64,000 bases of DNA from Girardinichthys multiradiatus (taxonomy: Eukaryota > Chordata > Actinopteri > Cyprinodontiformes > Goodeidae). A program made the position numbers and the translations under genes. The notes under the pieces are model-generated. The model was not told the origin of the DNA, searched no databases, and saw only the letters and a program-made list of their open reading frames with translations. The DNA lies in NCBI RefSeq assembly GCF_021462225.1, contig NC_061816.1, forward strand, positions 23,607,049 through 23,671,048. Reading direction: 5' to 3'. Below, piece after piece: positions 45,991-57,900 of the stretch; position 1 is the stretch's first letter, and the number at the start of each line of letters is the position of its first letter.

Positions 45991-48900
45991 TTAAATATGC
46001 CGCAGAGCTCCGAGAACACACAGAACCATGGCTGTGATCAACAGCACTCCACCAATGAGTCCAGCCCGAATCCATGGGAAAGTCTCAAGCTGGAAATCAT
46101 TCCATGTTGGATCCAGGTTTTCTGCAGGGGGGCGGGGTTTAATAAAAGAAGGAAAAAGGTCATGATCTTTCTCCATCCCTAACTCTAGTATTAATTCAGA
46201 AGGTGTGTAGCAACTGACCATTATCTGAAAATGTTTCTTTCTCCTTAAAGTCATCAGTCTGCTTTGAGTTGGTGAGATCTTTAGAAAGCAGATTCTGTTC
46301 ATCTGGAAGCACAGTGCAGAAACAATCACAAAACATTCAGTTTCCAGAGTAAAGGAAAGATGATGACCAGGAATGAAACAAGAACATTCAACTAAAAAGA
46401 GAGACCATACAAGATACTGACTTCAAAAATTGAGATAAGGTGAGATTTTAAAAACATTTTAGTTATTTTGGTTGCTAAATATATATTATTATTTAGCCAT
46501 CTGCATAATTGTCTGACCTACAAGACTGATACTACAAAGGTTTTGCTGATATTTTTATTCTACCTTGGGTCAGCTGAGTGGACTCTTCCAGAAGAATTGG
46601 TAGAAACTCAGTGGGAAATCCAGTGGCTTCAACACCATTCACATCATCTGAAAGAAGCGTCACCACCTCATGGGATGTCCTGATCTGTTCTTCTACAGTG
46701 GACGTCTCATCATGCTCCATAACTGCGGGGAAAAAAACAACAATTTGTGTTTTGACTCATAATTCCCAAACTTATCTATGTTCCTGGGTTATTTTTTGGT
46801 GTTTTTATTGACACAAAAGCAGGTGCTGGTATATCACAAAGCATTTAAATGGCTTTTTCATGTTCACTCACTGATCACTGTGGGATACTCACCTTTCATT
46901 GCCTCAGTGGACAGTTCCAAATAAACTGCAAGACGATCAGTAGGTGTTTCAGTAGTTTCAGCAGCAATTGCCTCTTCTTCCCAGAATGTAACAGGGCTCA
47001 TCCAGTCATCTGCACTAGACTCCTCCAGATCCATGACTATTTCAGAAGGGTGAAATCTTTTTACTTTTGTTTCTTGTGAACAAACAATAATCTGCCCTGG
47101 TGATAATCAGCTCTGCCTTTATAAAGGAATGAAGATTACCATCAGAAATGACTCTTTTCATCACAGTTAGTGTGTAACTTTCTGGTATTCCAAGTTTAGG
47201 AGGGTCAGACTCCCTAAAAATAAAAAAAAAGTTGGAAATGATGATCCTTTTTATCATTTTATAATGTTTTATGTCAATAATCTTAACACAATGTCCCATT
47301 AGAACAGCAGTGAAAGAAAACATTACTGTGGAAAAAAGAACTAAAACAATGACGAAGTTGACAATCTGCTGTATCATCTGGATCTGCTGCCAGTAGAAGT
47401 GAGGTTGACAGGTAAACACATGGCAATGAATAAATTGGTTGCATGAATGAATTCTCTCAATAAACACCACTGACACAAATGGATCTACAACAATATTGTA
47501 TGTAATGCTTTTATCTTGGGCTCTGTCCGATGTGGTAGACCCCAGCCTCTAGAGCTCTGTGCCTGTTTCTGTGCTCCCAGGACTAGTTTCTCTGTACTCT
47601 CTTTCAGTCCAGCCTTCACAAGCTGTTGGTGGGACTTTCCTCATTGTGCGGAGGAATGTTACTGATCAGTTGTTGGGTGAGATAGCTCCTTTCTGGGGTC
47701 CATTCACTCTAGGGGGGGGGGGGTCCTATCAGTTATCAGCTGGTTCAACTGTGTTGCGAGGTATTCATGGAGTGCTGTCAGTTTCTTTAGTCAGTTATTA
47801 TTGATCATATCCAGGCCTGGTGTGGCCCAGTTCTTCATCCTTGAGACTCTTTCTTGGATGGCTGCCTCTGTGATGTATACCGAGTCTTGACTTGTGAGGT
47901 ATCTGTAGTTACTATACAAGTGCAGGCCATCAACCACTTACCTTAGAGATGCATGTATAACTAAATACAACAAACCCCTCACCACAGAAAGATGAGCTGA
48001 TGAAACCTACCCAGTTGTATACCAACACTGGTACTTCCCACTGTCACTCACAGTGGGTCTCAAATAAAGATGAAACTCTTCTTCATTAAATCTGCTTGGT
48101 ACAAGAAACTCTCCTTCCATTGCAGCACTGGAAGTCTTAAAGTGGAAACGAAAGACTGATTACACAACAGAATACATATGATGTGGTGTCAAAGAAGTTT
48201 AGAAACATCTTCAGCAAATACCAATGCAGTCATTCCAAAAAGAAAAGCAGATGTATATTTAGTTGGATTTAAAGTCTATGTACAAAAGCAGAGTCACCCA
48301 AACAAAATGCTTTCTACTATTCAGATCTTTACTTAAGTTTCAGGCTATACTATAATGTGCCTCCAAAATTGTTTTGATTGAAACTGTTGTTGGGTAATGG
48401 TTTGGTTAGCTTATGATCTTTCACTTATTTGCCTCAGTGTGTGTGTGGAAGTTTCTGTCAGATGAAAAAAGTAAACAAGCATGAGCTGCCATTTGGAGTG
48501 TATCATACAAGATCGTGTGAATAGAGATGTTTGCCATTCCTTGTCCAAAACAAACTCCGGAGTGGTTCTCTCTGGGGTTTAATGAAGCATGTTAGGTCCA
48601 CATTTGCATCGTCAAGTGCGGTGATGGATTGGTTGACATTGGGCTCTGGTGTGAGAAGCCGAAACAAAAGACAAGAGCCAGGTCAGCACATGGAAAGAAA
48701 ATACAATGATTATGTCATTAGAATTTATCTTGAAAAAGTCCAATATTGTTTTTATTTCAGAAAGCAAATCTCATATATTATATGTAGATTTATGACACAT
48801 GAAGCCATTGTTCCTTCTAAATTGGATGTTTATAACTTACAGATAATGAAAAGCCAAAAGTCTGTCTTAGAAAGTTGGAATATTGCAGGAGATCAATCAA

Positions 48901-51900
48901 AAATGATATTTTAAACAGAAGTGTCAGATTTCAGAAAAGTATGTTCATTTCTATGCACCTAATACCCCAAATCATCACTGACAGTGGAAACTTCACACTG
49001 GACTTCAAGCAACATCTTCCTCCAGACTTTGGGAACATGGTAACTAAATGAAATGCAAAGTTTACTGTAGTCTGACAAGGCTTTGGACCACTGAATACTG
49101 ATCAAGTACTTTTTCTAGTTAGAGATGCTTCTAAAGTTGTCTCCAGCTCAGCAGGGCCTTGACATGAGGAATGCAAAATTTTTAGCCCATGTGTGGGATT
49201 TGTCTGTGTGTAGAAGCTCTTGATGCACTCCAGCCTAAGTCCACTTCTTGTGTTATCCATGTTGTGGGTGTACCTTTTCCTACCACACTTTTTCCTTCCA
49301 CTCAACTTTCTCTGAATACAGTATTTAATGTCAGTCAGTCATTTTCTATACCGCTTCTTCCATAGTGGGTCACGCGGAAGCTAGTGCCTATCTCCAGCAG
49401 TCTATGGGCAGGAGGCGGGGTACACCCTGGACAGGTCGCCAGTCCATCGCAGGGCAACACACAAAGAACCGTGCACACACTCATTCACACACCTAAGGGC
49501 AATTTAGAGAGCCCAATTAACCTAACAGGCATGTCTTTGCACTGTGGGAGGAACTCGGAGTACCCGGTGAGAACCCACGCATGCATGGGGAGAACATGCA
49601 AACTCCATGCAGAAAGGCCCCTGGCCAGGAGTCGAACCCAGGACCTTCTTTGCTGCAAGGCAACAGTGCTACCAACTGTGCCAAATGTCTGTAAGCCATA
49701 TATAATCAAAATTACAAGAATAAAGGTATGACATATTTAATTTTGTTAGTAATGAATCTATATAAGCAAAACTCATATAGATTCATTACTATATATATAT
49801 AGTAATGAATCTATATGAGTTTTGCTTTCTGAAATGAGTGGAAACGAGTGAACCTTTTCAAGTTATTCTAATGTTTTGAGCTGTACTTGTACAAGAAACA
49901 ACTCTTGTAAATTAACCTGAAAAAAAAACCTTCATCATACATAATTAGAGTTGGATCAGGTGACTGCTAGGGATAAACGTTTTACAGACATTTTCAAATG
50001 TGATTTAAAAAGATAAATAAAAAAATATTCACATTCCATCCACTTCACAATGATTCACTACTTTATAGGCCCCTCGTCGTCGTCGTCTTCCGCTTTACCT
50101 GGGACCGGGTCGCGGGGGCAGCAGACTCAGCAGAGACACCCAGGCATCCCTCTCCCCAGACACCTCCTCCAGGGAAACCCAAGGCCAGCCGAGAGACATA
50201 GTCCCTCCAGCATGTCCTGGGCCGTCCCCTGGGCCTCCTCCCGGTGGGACATGCCTGGAACACCTCCTGAGGAAGGCGTCCAAGAGGCATCCGGTATAGT
50301 TGCCCGAGCCACCTCAACTGGATTCTCTCGATGTGGAGGAGCAGCGGCTCTACTCTGAGCCCCTCCCGGATGGCCGAGCTCCTCACCCTATCAATAAGGG
50401 AGTCCCAGGCCACCCTACAGAGGAAGCTCATTTCAGTCGCTTGTATCTGGGATCTTGTTCTTTCGGTCATGACCCAAAGTTCATGGCCATAGGTGAGGGT
50501 AGGAACGTAGACGGACCGGTAAATCGAGAGCTTCGTTCAACGGACTGGCACAGCGCCCCCATTACTGTTGCAGCTGCACCGATCCATCTGTCGATCTCCC
50601 GCTCCATTCTTCCCTCACTCGTGAACAAGACTCCGAGATACTTGAACTCCTCCACTTGAGGCAGGAACTCCCCTCCAACCTGAAGAGGACGAGCCACCTT
50701 TTTCCGGTCGAGAACCATGGCCTCGGACTTTGAGGAGCTGATCCTCATCCCAGCCGCTTGACCCTCAGCTGCGAACCGCCCCAGCACATGCTGTAGGTCT
50801 TGGCTAGAGGGGGCCAGCAGGACCACGTCATCTGCAAAAAGAAGAGATGAAATCCACTGGTCCCCAAAGAAATCCTGTCCATAAAAGTTATGAACAGGAC
50901 CGGTGACAAAGGGCAGCCCAACATGCACCGGGAACAGGTCCGACTTTATATAAAATTGGCTGGAATTTGTGTTTGTAATGTGGCAAAATGTTGAAGCAGG
51001 TGCTCTATATCAGAGCATAACCATCTACAGTGCAGTGTTCTATGGTACTTTAATTCTCAAGTGGTGCATGAGTCACTACCATGTTGTGCTAGAAGATCAA
51101 AAAGATCTAAAAAACATCTGCATCACTGCACTGCTGTTGTTATTTACCTATAATAAGAAAATATATCATTTTCATTACATCATCCAACTCACCTTTGACT
51201 GAGAGCCAGACAGTTGATATGGATTTTACTTCTTGCCAGATGCACTCATACATATCAGCATCTTTGAACTTTGTTTTTCTCAGGACCACAGACCAGTTCC
51301 CCTCCTCTATCTGTTCCTCTGAAGGTAGCTGTATCCGTCCCTGGAAGATATAATAAGCAATACTTGGTCAAATTTGTCTCCACATGTTTGTTTACATATA
51401 TGACTGTATATAGCTAATTTTAGTTGCTAATTTTTTAATGGATGGTTTAAAAATATCTGCTTCCAGAAAGCTACAGTGGCTATATTGTTCACACCCTTGT
51501 TAAAATACTAGTTTTGGTGTGGGAAAATATTAGGCCACAATGAATAATTTCAAAACTGTGCATGGTAATGAGCCATTCATTTGATTCAGACGAGTTGGAA
51601 CAGTGATGCATCTAAAAGCTGCAGGACAGAAGCTCTGGAGGACTGGCTTTGGAGACCCACAGTATAGACGTGCCCCCTAGTGGTCCAATAGGTGTAGGCA
51701 GAAATATTTAAAATATTGCAGCGGCTGCAAGCATTTAGAAAGTCAATCTTCATTAGCACAAACAGCATCTGCATAATGTAGAATGGAATTAGGTAATGTA
51801 TCAGATTTAGCTTTATTAGCCAAGATTGTGGGTAAAAGCAAGGAATTCAACGTTGGCTTCATCTGCTCACAGTGTACAGACATTATGTCAGTCAATCAGT

Positions 51901-54900
51901 CATTTTCTACCGCTTCTTCCATAGTTCCATTCCCAGGGAAGCTGGTGCCTATTTCCAGCAGTCTATGGACGGAAGGCGGGATCCACCCTGGACAGGTCGC
52001 CAGTCCATCGCAGGGCCAGACATTGTGTATAATATAAATATAAAAACTTAGAAGAAATAAAATAAATTATAAAGGGAACAATATGTGCATGTACTTGTAT
52101 ACGCACCCAATTTATAATTCATATCTCAGAGCTGCTACAGATTTTTACACAAATCCAAAAATCTGTGACAGCCTGGCTTAACTGGTGATCAAACTGCACA
52201 CGCTACATTATCAGATGCTCAAGCATTGTTTACCTAAGGGAGCACGAAAATGTGAGAGCATCTGTGACAACATGAAAGCTGGAGCAAAATTGGACCCTGC
52301 AACATTAGCAACAATGACTGGCTGAAAAATAAAAAAAAAGAAAGTCCTGGACCTAGTCAAAGCCTGGATCTTAATCTCACTGAGATGCTATGGGGTGACT
52401 TGAAACAGACTGAACAAGCAACAAACCCCTCAAACATCTCCCAGCTGGAAGCAAGGATTGGGACAAACTATCCTCAGATTGATGGTAGATAGAGACCAGA
52501 AGCAGCTCATTAAGGTGTTTCTAACAGAGTGGGTAACACTTGCAGGAAGTGGGGTGTCCTAACGTTTCCTCAGTTAGAAGACAAATTATTGTTGACGTGT
52601 TTTATTTACCCCTCCCTGAACAGCCACCTTAACGTGGTGGAGGGGTTTGAGTGCTCGAATGATCCTAGAGGCTATGTTGTCTGGGGCTTAAATGCCCCTT
52701 GTAGGGTCTCCCATGGCAAACAGGCTGATGAGTCAGACAAAGACACCCTCATGAGAACAATTTCACCAAGGCACGTGACGTTGCCTGGTACGGCAGAGCC
52801 GGGGTCCCACCAGGGAGCCAGGCCCGGGGTCGGGCTCGTTGGAGAGCGTCTGGTGGCTGGGTTGCTCCTCCCGGGATCCGGCCGGCCAAACCCAAACAAG
52901 AGACGCAAGGCCATCCCCCAGTGGGCCCACCATCTGCAGGGGGAACCATGAGGGACCGGTGCAAAGAGAATTGGGCGGCAGACGAAGGTGGAGACCTCGG
53001 CGGCCTAATCCCCGGATGCTTAAGCTGGCTCTAGGGATGTGGAATGTCACCTCACTGGGGGGGAAGGAGCCTGAGCTTGTGCGGGAGGTCGAGAGATATC
53101 AACTAGAAATAGTCGGGCTCGCCTCCACTCACAGCATAGGTTCTGGAACCCATTTCCTCTAGAGGGGCTGGACTCTCTTGTACTCTGGAGTGGCCCACGG
53201 GGAGAGGCGGAGGGATGGGGTGGGACAGTCACGGATTGTCCATAATGAACACCATGTTCAAGCATAAGGGTGTCCATTAGTGCACTTGGCACCAGGACAT
53301 CCTAGACAGGAGGTCGATGATCGACTTTGCTGTCATGTCATCAGACCTTTGGCCGCATCTTTTGGACACTTGGGTGAAGAGAGGGGCTGAGCTGTCCACT
53401 GATCACCACCTGGTGGTGAGTTGGATCCGCTGGAAGAGGAGAAAGCTGGACAGACTTGGCAGGCCTAAGCGCATAGTAAGGGTCTGCTGGGAACGTCTGG
53501 CACCTCGACCAGGGATGTATTCAACTCCCACCTCCGGGAGAGCTTTGACCAGATTCCGCGGGATGTTGGAGACATAGAGTCCGAGTGGACCATGTTCTCC
53601 GCATCTATTGTCGATGCTGCTGACCGTAGCTGCGGCTGTAAGGTCTGCGGTCCCTGTTGCAGCTGCAATCCCCGAACCCAGTGGTGGACACCGGCAGTAA
53701 GGGATGCTGTCAAGCTGAAGAAGGAGTCCTATCGGCTTGTGGGACTCCTGAGGCGGCTGACGGATACCGTGAGGCCAAACGTGCTGCGGCCCGGGTTGTG
53801 GCAGAGGCAAAAGCTCGGGCCTGGGAAGAGCCTGGGATGAAGATCAGCTCCTCCACGTCTGAGGGCACGGTTCTTGACCAGAAAAGGGTGGCTTGTCATC
53901 TTCAGGTTGGAGGGGAGTTCCTGCCTCAAGTGGAGGAGTTAAAGTATCTCTGGGTCTTGTTCACGTGTGAGGGAAGAATGGAGCGGGAGATCGACAGACG
54001 GATCGGTGCAGCTGCCGCAGTAATGGGGGCGCTGTTCCGGTCTGTTGTGGTGAAGAGCCGAAAAGTGAAGCTCTCGATTTACATCTCCACATCGAGAGGA
54101 GCCAGTTGAGTTGGCTCGGGCAACTATAACGGATGCCTCCTGGATGCCGTCTTCAGGAGGTGTTCCAGGCACGTCCCACCAGGAGGAGGCCCAGGGGACG
54201 GCCCAGGACGCGTTGGAGGGACTATGTCTCTAGGTTGGCCTGGGAACACCTTGGGCTTCCCAGGACGAGCTGGAGGAGGTGTCTGGGGAGAGGGAAGTCT
54301 GGGTGTCTCTGCTGAGTCTGCTGCCCCCGCGACCCGGTTCCGGATAAAGCGGAAGATGAGTACGAGTATGAGTGTTTTGTTCATTTAGTAAAACAAGGTT
54401 CATATATGGTGTTTATCTAAAATTAAACCATTTCATTTCCAAAGATAAATACAAAATTATTATTATTATTGTTGAACCTGCTTCAAGGTTAAGGTTATAC
54501 ATTTAAGCCCAAAATGATTCATTGCCTCGTTGGATTTAGATTTAAAGCAATCTTTTCTGGTGATCCAGGTCACCACCAAAATTTAATGGATCATAAGAAC
54601 ACAGACAGATGTGTCTGTCCATCTGTCTGTGTTCTTATGATCCATTAAATTTTGGTGGTGACCTGGATCACCAGAAAAGACTCAACACACCCTCCTTGAG
54701 GTAATCGTTTAAATACCAGAGGAAACATGCAGAAAGCTACTCAGCAGTTAGAAGAAGAGTTTGATTGGTGTAATGCTAATTAAAATAGTTACATTTTCTA
54801 CTGATTATTGAGAATAGTACAATTGTCAGCATGCTATTTAAAAAAAACTGTAAATAAACACAGATGAATATTTTTTTATCATACTGCTTTTGTTTTGTCT

Positions 54901-57900
54901 TAATATATTTTGAGAGATGTCTCTTGTTTCCTAACAGAAACAGGCTTGTTTGTGGAATGAAACAAATTTTACATCAAAATCTTCCTGGGGTTTGAGTTGC
55001 TTTGGCTTTAACTGTAGCCAGGCTTCTGTTGGATATACCTTCCCAATTTTCTCTCTTACTTAGGAATTCAGTGTTTTTCAGTGTCTGCCTGCTCTGGGCA
55101 AAAGCCTGACGACACTTATTCTGAAAGAGGGTCTTCCTGTTGAAAGGAACCTATCACAAAAGACACTGAGCATGATAACATTTTAAAATTTAATATAAGA
55201 GAAGATTCAAGTGTTAAATTAAAAGTAATAAATGCTTATTTGATTAGAATTTATTTAACTTGATTGTAATGCATTGCTATATAAGTAAGTCTGAAATGGA
55301 CTTAATTTCTGAATCTGCTTATATTGGAGTGGATTTGTTTTTGACTCGATTTTTGTGTTTTTTTTTCCTAGCACTAAATTTCTAGAATGTTAACTGATAC
55401 AATTAATTACTTATAACTAAATGGTGATAATGAAATTTGGTATATGATCACTTCAGTTATGTTATTGAATCACTCTATACATGTGGCTCTTTCCTTAAAG
55501 AGACTAAATATATTTCCATAAGTAGCAAACTCTCATATTTAATCAAGGCCGAACAAAATCAACTAGAAATAAACATAAACCTTTCCTGACCTTAAAACGT
55601 TCTGAGACTCGTGGCTTGCCTTCTCGTAGAGTTACTACATCCTCTCCTCTGAGCTCCCAGTGCACCGCCCCCTCCGCTTCTTTTAAGACTGAGCCATCAC
55701 AGCGCAATACAGCAGGCTGCCCATAGTCCACCTGCATCTGTGAAACATAAAAGGCTGGACAAAAGCCACGAAAAGACAAGGGGAGAGGGACTTACAAATT
55801 TGAATGAATGTTGAGTATGAAGTTGAACAACTACAATCAGGTTTGTTTCCATTTTAAGATGAACTTTCCATGTTTTGTACATATTCGCCCTCCTGATCTA
55901 CTTCAGTTTCATTATCAAAAACATGAGCTGCCTCTATTTTTATGGTAATCAACAACATATTTTAGAATAGTTTATTGAGAAATACTGGAAATAAATATAA
56001 ATGTGGAGAAAGACACACAAATTCTAAAAACCTAAAAACATAGATAGTAATCTTTTAGGGATGAAGATATTTGAGATGAAAAGCCATAACATTTGTTAAA
56101 ATTGTTAGCAAAAATTTAAATCAAACAAGAAAACAAACACAGATCGGTGCGGCTGCCACAGTAATGGGGGCGCTGTGCCGGTCCGTTGTGGTGAAGAGAG
56201 AGCTGAGCCGAAAAGCAAAGCTCTCAATTTACTGGTCCGTCTACGTTCCTACCCTCACCTATGGCCATGAACTTTGGGTCATGACCGAAAGAACGAGATC
56301 CCGGATACAAGCGGCTGAAATGAGCTTCCTCCGTAGGGTGGCCGGGCACTCCCTTAGAGATAGGGTGAGGAGCTCGGCCATCCGGGAGGGGCTCGGAGTA
56401 GAGCCGCTGCTCCTCCACATCGAGAGGAGCCAGTTGAGGTGGCTCGGGCATCTATACCGGATGCCTCCTGGACGCCTTCCTTGGGAGGTTTTCCAGACAC
56501 GTCCCACTGGGAGGAGGCCCAGGGGACGGCCCAGGACATGCTGGAGGGACTATGTCTCTCGGCTGGCCTGGGAACGCCTTGGGCTCCCCCCTGGAGGAAC
56601 TGGAGGAGGTGTCTGGAGAGAGGGACGTCTGCCACAGGGATGTCTCTGTTGAGTCTGCTGCCCCCGCGACCCGGTCCCGGATAAGCGGAAGACGACGAAC
56701 GAACGAACGAAGAAAACATACATAAATAATAAGTACCTATCCAATTAAACTGAAAGCCAAACTGGGAAACTATGAATGAGAATTACTGTGCTGAGCTGCA
56801 AGCAGCCTGGTGAGCAACAAGTTTTATGTAATGGCATTACAGAATTTAATCATACATTGTTTAGTGACAGTAAAATACATTAATAAATGAGTTACTTATG
56901 AACATATTCGAAAGTACAACTTTGTTACATCTAATTACCTTGTGTAAAAAGTAAATCTGTGTGTTTAATAAAATGTTAAACAATTTTACATGTATTTACA
57001 TTTTTAGCTGTCTAGACTGGTGCTGCTGGTACGTAGCACACTCAGTGTGCTACACAGCCCCACCTCTTATACTAAATTGTGATTTATGATGGAAACAAAT
57101 ACAGGATGTGAAGTCAGAACACCAGTATGTTCAAAGACTTTAAACTCTTTATACCTTTTCTAACTAACTAAAGACAGTGTTTATTTTCTCAGGGTCAACC
57201 AGCACAGGCTACAAGTGTTATAAGACCTTAAAAAATGGAGGATTCCTATGTTGGGAAAAATGTTAAAATAGAACTTGAATAGATTGATATTAGGAAGCGT
57301 AGGCCAAAACTGCATCACTCCCCAGAAAGACCTGCAGCCCAAAGTATGTGGAAAAATGTTAGAGTGAACATGTAAGTATCATACTGAGAGAGAATGATCA
57401 AATATGAATGTATAGGTAAAAAAATTTTATATTGCATAACAGTGCAATTTTTTGCCAGTCATTTTAAAAAGTAAAATAGGAGATTTCATAGAGATTAATT
57501 CCACATAGAGTAAAATATTTCAAGCTTTTATTTAATGTAATTTTGATTATCTGCAAACCCAAAATACAGTGTCTCAGAAAATTAGAATATCACATTAGAC
57601 CACTCAAAAAAGGAGGTTTTAAACACAAATGTCAGGCTTCTGAAATATACCCATTGCTGTGCATTCAATAATTGGTTGCCTCATGCAAGAGGAGGCATGG
57701 GGTTCTGCCTGGGGCACTGCGTAGGTGTAATGGAAGCCCAGGTTGCTTTGATAGGAGCTTTCAGGTCATCTGCCTTGTTGGGTCTGTTGTCTCTCATCCT
57801 CCTCTTGACAACAGCCCATAGAGTTTCTAAGGGGTATAGGTCAAGGGAGTTTGATCAAGAACAGGAACATCATGGTCATTGAACCAGGTTTTGATACCTT

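Larger units (their letters stand above)
48860..49900 (-). mobile_element. Tc1-like transposon, internally deleted, interrupted by a SINE
   Basis: The left part (48860-49320) matches the family at 57,440-58,410: CAGAAAAGTATGTTCATTTC, then CCCCAAATCATCACTGACAGTGGAAAC and TTCACACTGGACTTCAAGCAAC. The transposase middle is deleted. The right part resumes after the SINE at about 49690 (TCTGTAAGCCATATATAATCAAAATTAC) and ends in the AT hairpin and terminal repeat near 49880. Confidence 0.65.

Noticed and set aside
48135..48155. Alternative acceptor for Ig gene exon 5 at 48,155 (joining exon 3 directly)
   Set aside because: It would also keep frame, but would leave domain 2 without its first cysteine and tryptophan. 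Using 48,509-48,645 and the acceptor at 48,135 restores a whole V-like domain with the same phase-0 split as domain 1.
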